In this document: positions 56,401 to 64,000 of the stretch, piece by piece
Position numbering within the stretch: the first letter of the stretch is position 1
How the letters are laid out: each line of letters starts with the position of its first letter
Source: Flavivirga aquimarina
GTDB taxonomy: Bacteria > Bacteroidota > Bacteroidia > Flavobacteriales > Flavobacteriaceae
Assembly: GCF_030540835.1 (NCBI RefSeq)
Contig: NZ_JAUOEK010000024.1
Coordinates: 34,876-98,875 of the forward strand
DNA: 64,000 bases
Direction of reading: 5' to 3'
Notes under the pieces: model-generated
The model's database searches: none
What the model saw: the letters and a program-made list of their open reading frames with translations, nothing else
Told to the model about the DNA's origin: nothing
Translations under genes and position numbers: made by a program

Positions 56401-57111
56401 GTATTTGATTTAATTACAGGAGGTCAGTTTGGTAATGCAGTAGGCTTTGCTCCTAATTCTTTGTTTTCATATAATTTTGAAGGATTAGATAGTGATGGAT
56501 ATCCTACATTTACTTTGCCAGAAGATGGTATCGACTTTCAGTCAACCGATGACCCACTGTCTTATCTTAAATACGAAGGGCCAACATTACCTAATGTTAC
56601 AGGCGGTTTCGCTAATAATTTCAAATACAAAAATTGGGATTTTAGTTTCTTTATTTCGTTTTCAGCAGGTAATAAAATTAGATTGGATCCAGCATACGCA
56701 TCCAATTATTCAGATTTATCAGTTTTTCCTACTGAATTTCTCAATAGATGGTTAACCCCTGGAGATGAAAATATCACTAATATACCAGTGATTCCATCAA
56801 CACAACTCATACAAAGACGTGGGGAAACGAACTCTAGACAGATCTATAATGCCTACAATTACTCTACAGAACGTATAGCTGATGGAGATTTTATTAGAAT
56901 GAAAAATATTACCCTTGGATATTCACTGGATAAAAACATTGTTCAAAAATTGGGGATGAGTCGCTTCAGGCTAAGTTTACAAACTACAAATCCATTCCTG
57001 TTTTATTCTGATAAAAAATTGGCTGGGCAAGATCCAGAATTTATAAGGTCTGGTGGTGTTGCATTCCCAATTACTAGATTATATACGTTTACAGTTAATG
57101 TTGGATTTTAA
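53443..57111 (+). CDS. SusC/RagA family TonB-linked outer-membrane protein with STN domain
   Basis: The 1222-residue protein has a signal region (about 15-43, ending SYSQN), an STN domain (about 45-125, IEIKEATLMNMIESIENQSE), a carboxypeptidase-regulatory-like domain (about 130-205, GVVTADVDGLPLPGVNIIIE) and a plug (ITGYQNVDRELFTGASQTIK, RITIRGSSSILGDTKPIWVV). A 22-stranded-type barrel ends in FTVNVGF. The STN domain shows that it signals to FecR as well as transporting. It forms the barrel of a SusCD complex with the next gene, 11 bases downstream. The ligand is unknown; the lack of glycosidases points away from polysaccharide and may suggest peptides or a metal chelate. Confidence 0.95.
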   Translation: MKNNQRFYDSLLDFRNKTLFVMKGLTTFLVVFSLYSFSNSYSQNKKLRIEIKEATLMNMIESIENQSEFVFIYNDEVLPELKKALGNIQIKNKSIYKILDRVLNKEKLVYSVNERQVILNKKEEILDYKLQQQISGVVTADVDGLPLPGVNIIIEGTSRGVQSDFNGIYAINASEGDILKVSFVGMQTKYVTVGLNDVIDIVMEESPESLDEVVITGYQNVDRELFTGASQTIKAADIKLDAVPDLTRSLEGRAAGVSVQNVTGTFGAAPRITIRGSSSILGDTKPIWVVDGAIQEEIVDISFQDLVAGDLNSLLSSALAGLNANDIESFEILRDASASAQYGARALNGVVVITTKSGKRNQKPAFNYTSEYAVRAIPSYDEYNLLNSQETVSIYRQLASQQVGQITNTGVVNGRNGGIYNLLYNSLEPNEQGVFEVSNTPEGRARFLQQYELANTNWFKELFRPTPTQTHTLSFSAGGEKSTTYASIGYFADPGWTIADRVRRLTGNLRNTYYLGDNDKLKITTQLNASIRNQNAPGTLDRESDNFFGSFNREFDTNPFNYALNTSRAIRPRDNNGDLEFVRNNWAPFNILQEIENNSVELNVNDVRFQAQLDYKINDHLEYSFLGTARYANSTSDHATTEFSNAAEAYRANDNTIIRDANTFLFQDPELPNSSPRVVLPVGGILRSNRNTITTYTFRNTLEYKKRFKDDIHGLTLYGGQEYRHTDRSAVFNTGYGYQFSRGGTVFTDPDILRKAILEGDDYFGFQETRNREITFFANATYDFDKKYVLNLSGNYEGSNRAGKSDGTRWLPTYTVSGRWNVHRENFIDNLGIINNLVLRTSYGLSALIANTASNNEAIFRNQVTDRGFISDRENAIDIIDLQNSELTWEKQIEYNLGLDIGLFNNRIAMNIDAYFRDGKDLIDFITTSGIGGEPIKLGNFSSLETKGIEFQLNTVNVSNDEFKWNSGFNISLLDQEITELQQEPNVFDLITGGQFGNAVGFAPNSLFSYNFEGLDSDGYPTFTLPEDGIDFQSTDDPLSYLKYEGPTLPNVTGGFANNFKYKNWDFSFFISFSAGNKIRLDPAYASNYSDLSVFPTEFLNRWLTPGDENITNIPVIPSTQLIQRRGETNSRQIYNAYNYSTERIADGDFIRMKNITLGYSLDKNIVQKLGMSRFRLSLQTTNPFLFYSDKKLAGQDPEFIRSGGVAFPITRLYTFTVNVGF

Positions 57112-57122
57112 TAAAAAGAACT

Positions 57123-58622
57123 ATGAAAAAATATAATTTAATAAAAATATCTGTCATTACGTTATTTTTAGTTTTAGTATCATGTGATGATATATTAGAC
57201 GAGTCTCCAGACAATAGAACAGAGATAGATTCTTTAGAAAAAATAAGCGAGCTTTTAGTTAATGCGTATCCACAAGCTTTATATACTCCTTTTTTAGAAC
57301 CAATGTCCGATAATGCAGATGATAAAAGTTTTTCTGCTGAAGAATCCCGCTTAAATGATTTTATGTATGAGTGGGGCGATTTTTTTGATAATGATGAAGA
57401 TACACCAACCTTTTATTGGAATGGGGCTTACGAGGCTATATCACAAGCAAATCAAGCTTTAGCTTCTCTAGATGAATTAGGAGTAATTGATGTGAATCAA
57501 AGAGGAGAAGCACTTTTATGTAGAGCCTATGCTCACTTTATGTTGGTAAGTATTTTTGCAAAAGCCTATAATCCATCAACTGCTTCGTCAGATTTAGGAA
57601 TTGCCTATATCACAGAGCCAGAAACTACATTGCTGCCTCAATATACAAGGCATACTGTACAAGAAGTTTATGACAATATAGAAACAGATTTAGTTGAAGG
57701 ACTCAAATATATTGGCAATGATTTAAATTATAGTGAGCCAAAATTTCATTTCACAACAAGAGGAGCCAATGCATTTGCATCTCGTTTCTATTTAGTTAAG
57801 GGTGATTGGCAAAAGGTAATAGATTATAGTAATGAAGTTTTAGGATCTGGATCTGGTGTTAATGACTTAAGAGATTATGAAAATGATTACAGGGTAGCTG
57901 GTTTAAGTTATAGCGAAAGAGCTTTGAGGTTTTCTTCAACTCTAGAACCAGCAAATCTTTTAATTACAGTAGGTTCTTCAGTGTATAGTAGAAATCACGC
58001 TTCTTTGCGTTTTCAATTAAGCGGTGATCTAGCCAGAGAGCTTTTTTTCAATGGTAATGCTGCAGGGCTGGCATGGTCTGAAACGGTATTTGGCCAAGAT
58101 TTGTTTTTCAACGTTCCAAAATATGATGAGTATTTTAGAACAACAAACCAAGCAGCTGGGATAGGGCTTGTTTTTGTGCAAACCCCGATTTTAACAACTG
58201 ATGAAACTATGTTTAACAGGGCTGAAGCTTACGCGATGCTTGGAGAATTTCAACTAGCAGCTGATGATTTAAATACATTATTGTCTGTAAAGTCTGAAGG
58301 ATATACTAGTGCTGCTGTACTATCTACTGATGATATTACAACCAATTTCGGAATTGATTCAGATTTTTATACACCACATTACCAGATACCAGCAAATGCA
58401 TTACCCTTTGTAAATGTCATTTTACAAACAAAACGATCCGTATTTTATAATGAAGGCTTACGTTGGTTCGATATGAAAAGGCATGATATAGTAGTTGAGC
58501 ATGAAAGACAGTTGACACCAAGTGTTTCAGAAACATTAACGCTACCTAAAGGAGATAACAGAAGGGCATTGCAAATCCCAACGGAGGCGCAATCTCGCGG
58601 TATTTTACCTAATCCAAGATAG
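57123..58622 (+). CDS. SusD/RagB family nutrient-binding lipoprotein
   Basis: The 499-residue protein has a lipoprotein signal (LFLVLVSCDDILDESP). It has the TPR-like helices and C-terminal blocks of SusD: AYEAISQANQALASLDELGV, ALLCRAYAHFMLVSIFAKAY and EGLRWFDMKRHDI near the end. It sits on the outer face of the outer membrane as the lid of the SusC barrel. It is 11 bases after susC and 18 bases before the metallopeptidase gene. Confidence 0.95.
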   Translation: MKKYNLIKISVITLFLVLVSCDDILDESPDNRTEIDSLEKISELLVNAYPQALYTPFLEPMSDNADDKSFSAEESRLNDFMYEWGDFFDNDEDTPTFYWNGAYEAISQANQALASLDELGVIDVNQRGEALLCRAYAHFMLVSIFAKAYNPSTASSDLGIAYITEPETTLLPQYTRHTVQEVYDNIETDLVEGLKYIGNDLNYSEPKFHFTTRGANAFASRFYLVKGDWQKVIDYSNEVLGSGSGVNDLRDYENDYRVAGLSYSERALRFSSTLEPANLLITVGSSVYSRNHASLRFQLSGDLARELFFNGNAAGLAWSETVFGQDLFFNVPKYDEYFRTTNQAAGIGLVFVQTPILTTDETMFNRAEAYAMLGEFQLAADDLNTLLSVKSEGYTSAAVLSTDDITTNFGIDSDFYTPHYQIPANALPFVNVILQTKRSVFYNEGLRWFDMKRHDIVVEHERQLTPSVSETLTLPKGDNRRALQIPTEAQSRGILPNPR

Positions 58623-58640
58623 CCTTGTTAAACTTTTAAA

Positions 58641-59531
58641 ATGATTAAAATGAAAAACATAAAAAATATAATATGGGCAAATCTTGTATTAGTTGCTTTA
58701 CTAATAAGTTCATGCAGTGACTCTTCTGATACCATAAAAGAAAGCCAAATAGATGCAAGTACACCAATTCTATCAGATTTAGATGTATGGTTAAGATCTA
58801 ATTTTGTTTCACCTTACAACATTGAAATATCATACTTATGGGGAGCAAGTAATACTGATATCGCTAGATTTTTATATCCTATGAAGGAAGATGATGTGCA
58901 ACGCTGGTCTGAAACCATAAAAAGAACTTGGATCGATCCCTATAATAAATTGGGAGGTGAGGATTTTATAGCAGAAATTACGCCACGTCAAATAGTATAT
59001 TCAGGAGGATTTAATTTTAATCCAAACAGCCCTACAATAACATTGGGTATTGCAGAAGCTGGTACCAGAATTACATTTTTTAATTTAGACTTTTTGGATT
59101 ATTCTGATGTGAATAGTGTTAGAAGACCTCTACAAACATTGCATCATGAATATGCACATATCTTAAATCAAAAATTTCCTTTTACTGACGATTTTGGTTT
59201 AATTACACCTGCAGATTATACCGCACAGTGGTTTAATTTAGGTTTTGATGAGTTTGGTAATCCAGATCCTTCAGAATATTTGGATTTAGGATTTATTACA
59301 GCATATGCATCAAGTCAAGAAAATGAAGATTTTGTTGAAATTGTAGCAACTATGCTAACAAACTCCAGAGCAGATTTTGAAGCAATTATTGATAGTGCGA
59401 GTCCTTCTGGGCAGGCAATTATAAGACAAAAGTTAGAAATTGTGCTAACGTATTTTCAAGAGAATTTTGGTATAGACCTTTATGAATTACAGGAATTAGC
59501 ATATCAAGCACTTTTAGATAGTTTGGACTAA
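58641..59531 (+). CDS. Putative zinc-binding metallopeptidase (Mx1-type), lipoprotein
   Basis: The 296-residue protein has a lipoprotein signal (LVALLISSCSDSS); an ATG at 58650 is an equally good start. A zincin motif TLHHEYAHILNQKF lies near residue 175, and NEDFVEIVATML about 60 residues later may supply the third ligand (Glu). This is the Peptidase_Mx1 type of metallopeptidase commonly found inside SusCD operons in Bacteroidota. It is predicted to act at the cell surface on the imported substrate, which favours a proteinaceous ligand. It is followed 12 bases later by DUF4302. Confidence 0.9.
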   Translation: MIKMKNIKNIIWANLVLVALLISSCSDSSDTIKESQIDASTPILSDLDVWLRSNFVSPYNIEISYLWGASNTDIARFLYPMKEDDVQRWSETIKRTWIDPYNKLGGEDFIAEITPRQIVYSGGFNFNPNSPTITLGIAEAGTRITFFNLDFLDYSDVNSVRRPLQTLHHEYAHILNQKFPFTDDFGLITPADYTAQWFNLGFDEFGNPDPSEYLDLGFITAYASSQENEDFVEIVATMLTNSRADFEAIIDSASPSGQAIIRQKLEIVLTYFQENFGIDLYELQELAYQALLDSLD

Positions 59532-59543
59532 AAAAAAATAAAA

Positions 59544-60944
59544 ATGAAAAAAACAATTAATTATATATTCAGTTTATTAATGTTAACACTAGTTCTAAAC
59601 TCCTGTGAAGTAGATAGAACTGAAGAAATATTTGACGATTCGCCAACAGTAAGAATAGATAAAGAAATAAGTGAATTAAGAACATTATTGCTGTCAGAAT
59701 CGCAGGGGTTTTCTGGGGTATATTTTCCAAATGATGATGTTGTGGGAGGCATTAATTTTCACATGAATTTTACAGAAGATCTTAGAGTTAAAATAACATC
59801 AGATTTCAAAAGCACTACGAGTCTTACAGACACGAGATACGAGATTGTTACAGGAACTACTTCGGCAGAATTAGTGTTTACAAGTGGATCGAGACATATA
59901 ACGGATTTAATCCAAGATGGAGCGGCAGGATTTAATACCTTTTTTGGGAGCAATTCATTTCAATATGCAGGTGAAGAAAATGGTAATATTACTTTTAAAG
60001 ATGTGCGTAGCGATGGTGTTTTTGTAATGTCTCCCTCAGGTTTTACAGATTTTGATACAGAAAGTGTCGCTAGTGCAGATATTACTTATGCTAATAGACA
60101 AGCTTTTTCAGAAGTTGATTGTGCAACTGCGTCTGTGTATGATAATCTTGTGATGGAAATAAATAATGGAGGTGAAACCATTAGTTATATTTTGAACTAC
60201 GATCCAAATAATATTTTCTTTGATGCTGAAACTACAGATGCAGGAGGTGTTAGTTCAAGGCAAAGTCTTGGAGTCGCTTTTACGTTAATTGGAGGAGAAC
60301 AAGCAATATCAATTAGCCCTGTATTAGAGGTTGGAGATAATAGCTTCAAGGATTTTATCTTAGATTCCAGTGCACCTGAAGTTCAATATGTAGCAACTGT
60401 AAATGGGGCTACTGCAAGAATCCTTCAAACGTCGCCATCTGTTCCTACGGGAGAAGATATTTTTGAGTTACCAGGTTCAACGTATATTTATGATACAGCA
60501 GACGGGACAAATCCATTATTAAGCCCTTGTTTTCAAGAACAGGTATTAGATCAAATTAATACTAATTTAGATAATCGATTTGGTCCAGGAGTATTAAGAT
60601 TTTCTTTTTTTGCTGTTTTCTTAAATTTTGAAGGTAACTGTACTAATTTGGCGATCTTTTTGCAAGATGCTAACGGTGATAATTTTAGAGCAAATTATTG
60701 TCATTTGGCAAGTATTCAAGATAATACATTGTTCTTAGAGTATCAAGGGCCATTTTCAGGAGCTAACGACGCATTTTTTGAAGCAGATGTACTGCCTTTA
60801 ATAGCGTTTTTCGGTAGCTCTCAAGGTTTGCTTTACACTAATGAAGGGGCATTCAGAGGAAGTGTCAGTAATTATCTTAATGCTGCAGGAGCTTTTACTA
60901 GTTTGGATAACGAATCGCTTAGAGCTTATGGGTACTTTTTTTAA
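59544..60944 (+). CDS. DUF4302 domain-containing lipoprotein
   Basis: The 466-residue protein has a lipoprotein signal (LMLTLVLNSCEVDR). The body is beta-rich, with AELVFTSGSRHITDLIQDG, GNITFKDVRSDGVFVM and a C-terminal LEYQGPFSGANDAFFEA. It matches DUF4302, which occurs downstream of SusCD and Mx1 peptidase genes in many Bacteroidota. A surface binding role is inferred from context only. It is the last gene of the operon, which ends at the terminator 52 bases downstream. Confidence 0.88.
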   Translation: MKKTINYIFSLLMLTLVLNSCEVDRTEEIFDDSPTVRIDKEISELRTLLLSESQGFSGVYFPNDDVVGGINFHMNFTEDLRVKITSDFKSTTSLTDTRYEIVTGTTSAELVFTSGSRHITDLIQDGAAGFNTFFGSNSFQYAGEENGNITFKDVRSDGVFVMSPSGFTDFDTESVASADITYANRQAFSEVDCATASVYDNLVMEINNGGETISYILNYDPNNIFFDAETTDAGGVSSRQSLGVAFTLIGGEQAISISPVLEVGDNSFKDFILDSSAPEVQYVATVNGATARILQTSPSVPTGEDIFELPGSTYIYDTADGTNPLLSPCFQEQVLDQINTNLDNRFGPGVLRFSFFAVFLNFEGNCTNLAIFLQDANGDNFRANYCHLASIQDNTLFLEYQGPFSGANDAFFEADVLPLIAFFGSSQGLLYTNEGAFRGSVSNYLNAAGAFTSLDNESLRAYGYFF

Positions 60945-60995
60945 TCGAAAAATTCGTCCGATAACATAAGAATTAAAATTAGCTAGTAATAATCT

Positions 60996-61032
60996 AACCC
61001 TATACTTACATCAAGTAAGTGTAGGGTTTTTT
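60996..61032 (+). terminator. Terminator of the SusCD operon
   Basis: AACCCTATACTTAC (60996-61009) pairs with GTAAGTGTAGGGTT (from 61015), with one G-U pair, over a five-base loop and runs into six T residues. Confidence 0.85.
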
Positions 61033-61100
61033 GTGTTCGAAAAATATGATGAAATTAAAATATAATTTTCCCATTTTTCCACGTTATCATATTTTGTATT

Positions 61101-61108
61101 TACATTTG
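61101..61108 (+). promoter_or_regulatory. -7 promoter box of the porin gene
   Basis: TACATTTG (TAnnTTTG) lies 18 bases before the ATG at 61127. It falls inside the longer open frame starting at 61031, which argues that translation starts at 61127. No clean -33 TTTG was found at 17-23 bases. Confidence 0.55.
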
Positions 61109-61126
61109 CACCGTTTACACATAATT

Positions 61127-63073
61127 ATGAAGAAACTATTTTTAGCCCTTTTTTTAATATGCCTTTTTAATCCATTAAACGCGCAAACAAAGTCTAAGAC
61201 TAAAAGGTCTTTGTCGGATGCAGTTGTGAAGAAACAAGATTCGACGAAAAAGAAAGACCCTAAGGATAAAAAAGCCAAAATTCAGGATTACTTAATAATC
61301 TCACATGTAAACGATACAACATTTGTAGATACCACATTAACAATTCAAAAAGAATATAAGTTTAATTATTTAAGAAGGGATAATTTTGGTTTAATACCAT
61401 TTTCAAACTTAGGACAAACATATAATAGTTTAACCTATGATTTTCAAAATACCAGTTTAATGCCTGATTTTGGTGCTCGCGCAAGGCACTTTAATTATAT
61501 GGAGATTGAAGATATTAATTATTATCGTGTACCAACGCCACTAACAGAATTGTTTTATAAATCCGCTTTTGAACAAGGACAATTATTAGACGCATTTTTT
61601 ACAGTAAATACATCACCACGAGTCAATTTTTCGATAGCATACAAAGGATTGCGCTCATTGGGTAAGTACCAGCACATATTAACAAGTACAGGTAATTTCA
61701 GATTTACAACAAACTATAGAACTAAAAATAACCGTTACAACTTTAGAGGACATATAGTAACGCAAGATTTGTTAAACGAAGAAAATGGCGGACTTAAAGA
61801 TGATCCAAGTGTAGAGAATTTTGAAACAGGGGAAGATGAGTTTATAGACCGTTCTATCTTAGAAGTGAATTTCGAAAACGCAGAGAATATTATAAGAGGA
61901 AAACGTTTTCATTTAGAACACACTTATAAAATCATTAGGAAAAAAGACTCGTTATCAAAAAACAAACTTAGTTTAGGACATATTATGTCTTTTGAAGATA
62001 AATACTATGAATATAATCAATCTGCATCAGATGTTTTCTTTGGAGATGCATTTAAAAATTCTAGTCTTAGAGACCGAGCAACATTGGAAAATTTTTATAA
62101 TCAAGTACAATTAAACTATAGTAATAATATTATTGGTGATTTACAATTTAATATAACCAGTAATAATTATAACTATGGTTACGATAAGTTGGTAGTATTA
62201 AATGGAAATACCATAACGAATAGATTAAAAGGCGATATATTTTCAGCAGGAGGTAAGTATCATAAAAAATATAGAGGTTTCGATTTAGATGGAGCGTTCG
62301 GTTTAAATGTATCTGGCGATTTTAACGGCAATTTTTTTAAAGCAAAAGCCACTTTTAAACTTAACGACGATTTATCGGCAATAGCATCAGTAAACCATAG
62401 CTCAAAAGCACCAAACTATAATGCTTTATTATATCAAAGTGATTATATAAATTATAATTGGCAAAACAATTTTAATAATACAGAAACAGAGCAATTGGCA
62501 TTCCAATTAAAGTCTAAGAAAATTGCTAATATCTCAGCCGATTATTCTACAATAAGTGACTATGTTTATTTTAAAGAGGACGAAACAAGTAGTCAAGTAC
62601 AGGCGTTTCAAAATGACAATTCAATTAGTTATTTAAGAATTAAATTAGATAGAGAAATAAAAGCGGGTAAGTTTGCCTTAAACAATACTGTGTTATATCA
62701 AAAGGTAACAGACGAAAATAATACATTAAATATGCCGGAACTTACAATCCGTAACACTTTATATTATTCCAGTCATTTATTTAAAAAGGCCATGTTTCTG
62801 CAAACAGGTGTAACTTTCAATTATTTTACTAAGTACTATATGAATGCTTACAATCCTTTATTAGCAGAATTTTATGTGCAAACAGAAAGGGAATATGGTG
62901 GCTTTCCACGATTAGATTTCTTTTTAAACGCAAAAATCAGGCAAACTAGAATCTTTTTTAAAGCCGAGCATTTCAATTCATCTTTTACAGGATACGATTT
63001 TTATTCGGCACCCAACTATCCATATAGAGATTTTACTTTACGTTTTGGTATTGTATGGAATTTCTTTTTATAA
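61127..63073 (+). CDS. Putative outer-membrane porin (Porin_10-type)
   Basis: The 648-residue protein starts at the ATG at 61127 with a signal peptide ending NPLNAQ. A charged Lys-rich linker follows (about 20-60, KKQDSTKKKDPKDKKAK). The rest is a large beta-barrel with repeated aromatic strands, ending TLRFGIVWNFFL with a terminal Leu after Phe-Phe. The layout matches the flavobacterial putative porin family. It is probably a monocistronic outer-membrane channel; solute and gating are unknown. Confidence 0.82.
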   Translation: MKKLFLALFLICLFNPLNAQTKSKTKRSLSDAVVKKQDSTKKKDPKDKKAKIQDYLIISHVNDTTFVDTTLTIQKEYKFNYLRRDNFGLIPFSNLGQTYNSLTYDFQNTSLMPDFGARARHFNYMEIEDINYYRVPTPLTELFYKSAFEQGQLLDAFFTVNTSPRVNFSIAYKGLRSLGKYQHILTSTGNFRFTTNYRTKNNRYNFRGHIVTQDLLNEENGGLKDDPSVENFETGEDEFIDRSILEVNFENAENIIRGKRFHLEHTYKIIRKKDSLSKNKLSLGHIMSFEDKYYEYNQSASDVFFGDAFKNSSLRDRATLENFYNQVQLNYSNNIIGDLQFNITSNNYNYGYDKLVVLNGNTITNRLKGDIFSAGGKYHKKYRGFDLDGAFGLNVSGDFNGNFFKAKATFKLNDDLSAIASVNHSSKAPNYNALLYQSDYINYNWQNNFNNTETEQLAFQLKSKKIANISADYSTISDYVYFKEDETSSQVQAFQNDNSISYLRIKLDREIKAGKFALNNTVLYQKVTDENNTLNMPELTIRNTLYYSSHLFKKAMFLQTGVTFNYFTKYYMNAYNPLLAEFYVQTEREYGGFPRLDFFLNAKIRQTRIFFKAEHFNSSFTGYDFYSAPNYPYRDFTLRFGIVWNFFL

Positions 63074-63084
63074 TATAAGTACTA

Positions 63085-63186
63085 GGGCGTTTCCCAAAAG
63101 GGTCGGGCTTTCGTCAGTCGCTTTTTTATGTTGCATATGTGCAACAACATAAAAAGAGCTTCAACAAATGCCTCAATCCCTAACGC
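63085..63186. repeat. Structured repeat-like element before the rRNA operon
   Basis: The element starts GGGCGTTTCCCAAAAGGG and TCGGGCTTTCG, ends CAATCCCTAACGC, and has an internal perfect 11-bp stem (TTTTTATGTTG with CAACATAAAAA) around a TTGCATATGTGCAA core. The outer GCGTT and AACGC can also pair. It resembles, from memory, a dispersed intergenic repeat found in many Flavobacteriaceae genomes. Only one copy is in this window. Confidence 0.55.
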
Positions 63187-63525
63187 GGGGATGTTCGTAT
63201 AAGTCATTTTATAGTCCAAAGATTGAGCATACCATTAAAGGTTTCTGATTAATAAAGTATAAAATGATACAAAAAGTCACAAATCATCTATAGGTAAGAT
63301 TACCGATTTGTGATTATCTATACGCATATAATCGCACAATATTCGTCGCACAATTTAACATCTTAGAGCGATTTAGTGTCAAAACCGGCAGCTATCCTCT
63401 CACAATTTTCCGTGCAAATACCAAAAACGCCAAAAATGTTTAAAAAATAAAGAGTTATAAATAGCGGAAAACAAGGCATTTAAAAAGGGAATAAAAAAAG
63501 AATAAAAAAAAGATTAAAAAAGGTA

Positions 63526-63555
63526 TTGCGCAATACAAAAAGGGTCGTATGTTTG
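63526..63555 (+). promoter_or_regulatory. rRNA promoter P1
   Basis: TTG at 63526-63528 and TATGTTTG at 63548-63555 are 19 bases apart. The start region reads CAGCCGCTAAAAAAG. Boxes and spacing match the flavobacterial consensus. Confidence 0.85.
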
Positions 63556-63665
63556 CAGCCGCTAAAAAAGACAATGTCTATGTAGCGAAGTTCATTGACA
63601 AGCACGATAAAATAAAAGCGAAAAGAGCGATAAAAAACTTTTTTCAAAAAAAGATTTAAAAAGTA

Positions 63666-63696
63666 TTGTGTGAGTTAAAAAAGGGTTTTATATTTG
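63666..63696 (+). promoter_or_regulatory. rRNA promoter P2
   Basis: TTG at 63666-63668 and TATATTTG at 63689-63696 are 20 bases apart. The start region reads CACCCGCTTAGCAAGG, sharing CA.CCGCT with P1. It lies 182 bases before the 16S start. Confidence 0.85.
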
Positions 63697-63878
63697 CACC
63701 CGCTTAGCAAGGAAACAAGTTAAGACAAGAAATAAAAGTTCATAAACATATTGAATTGACAGCGTAAGAAAGTTATTGGAAACGATAACGATCGACAAAC
63801 GAGAATAGACCATTTTGAGTACTAGAAATTCCAAATTTAGTTGTTGATAAAACAAGTCAAACAAGACTTAAAAAATTA

Positions 63879-64000
63879 ACGATGAAGAGTTTGATCCTGG
63901 CTCAGGATGAACGCTAGCGGCAGGCCTAACACATGCAAGTCGAGGGGTAACGGGGTAGCTTGCTACCGCCGACGACCGGCGCACGGGTGCGTAACGCGTA
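63879..64000 (+). rRNA. 16S ribosomal RNA, 5' part
   Basis: The conserved start GATGAAGAGTTTGATCCTGG, then GAACGCTAGCGGCAGGCCTA and ACACATGCAAGTCGAGGGG, identifies bacterial 16S rRNA of Flavobacteriaceae type. The mature 5' end is placed at about 63879 by alignment with E. coli numbering. The gene continues beyond the window. Confidence 0.97.

Larger units (their letters stand above)
63074..63878. other. 805-base rRNA operon leader region
   Basis: No protein gene is present. In order it holds a structured repeat (63085-63186), a hairpin with TCACAAATC and GATTTGTGA arms (63277-63313), and two tandem rRNA promoters at about 63526-63555 and 63666-63696. The transcribed leader then runs to the 16S start. 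Confidence 0.75.

Noticed and set aside
63085..63186. Integron attC site
   Set aside because: The ends are ordered GCGTT...AACGC, the reverse of attC (RYYYAAC...GTTRRRY), and no integrase or cassette is nearby.
1..64000. CRISPR arrays, prophage, complete insertion sequences, tRNA genes
   Set aside because: No regularly spaced repeats, phage structural genes, transposases or cloverleaf-like sequences were seen anywhere in the window.

Overview
The window is a low-GC chromosomal segment from a member of the Flavobacteriaceae (Bacteroidota). The evidence is TAnnTTTG-type -7 promoter boxes, a SusC/SusD pair, outer-membrane beta-barrel proteins with carboxypeptidase-regulatory domains, GSCFA, DUF4230, DUF5522 and Porin_10 families, A/T-rich leaders without obvious Shine-Dalgarno sites, and the 5' end of a Flavobacteriaceae-type 16S rRNA gene at the right edge.

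Layout. (1) 1-3.5 kb: two tandem paralogous outer-membrane beta-barrel proteins, the first cut by the window edge. (2) 3.5-9.2 kb: an ABC transporter (ATPase and permease) with a YtrA-like GntR regulator, followed in the same orientation by a thioredoxin-fold protein that lacks its cysteines and a large secreted thioredoxin-domain protein with an intact WCGPC. (3) 9.3-14.2 kb: a secreted protein of unknown function, a LemA-TPM-TPM operon, and a MerR regulator coupled to an M23 peptidase. (4) 14.4-18.4 kb: alaS, then a PD-(D/E)XK protein of the GxxExxY family enclosed by 33-bp inverted repeats, then a GSCFA gene. (5) 19-35 kb: DUF4230, a threonine/serine dehydratase-like enzyme, an enoyl-CoA hydratase, an aromatic amino acid hydroxylase, a bestrophin, a GH78-like glycosidase, a DUF4136 lipoprotein, a 50-aa DUF5522 gene, a D-cysteine desulfhydrase-like enzyme, a glucosaminidase, hemL and two overlapping alpha/beta hydrolases. 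(6) 35-43 kb: an envelope protein with a plug domain but no barrel, lysS, a 52-aa YqaE/Pmp3 protein, a lipoprotein, lipB, and an M43 metalloprotease lying between lipB and a second, diverged copy of the lipB 3' end. (7) 43-51 kb: an ECF41/SigJ-type sigma factor with azoR and cupin genes, DinB, a nucleoid-associated protein, a propeller lipoprotein and rnhB. (8) 51-61 kb: an ECF sigma, FecR, SusC with STN domain, SusD, Mx1-type metallopeptidase and DUF4302 locus. (9) 61-64 kb: a Porin_10 gene, a structured repeat, two tandem rRNA promoters and the start of 16S rRNA.

Two regulatory circuits can be read from the DNA. The ECF41-type sigma factor has matching promoter boxes (TGTCACG-N16-TGTCATCC) just upstream of itself and of azoR-cupin, which implies autoregulation plus control of a small redox operon. 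The sigma/FecR/STN-SusC locus has the parts of a classical trans-envelope signalling and uptake system.

The most unusual structures are the inverted-repeat-bounded GxxExxY gene, whose ATG is separated from its frame by one missing A; the lipB 3'-end duplication around the M43 protease gene; a nested three-tier palindrome at 37.87-37.96 kb; and two intrinsic terminators with no gene just upstream, which may mark small RNAs. No CRISPR array, prophage, complete insertion sequence or tRNA gene was seen.
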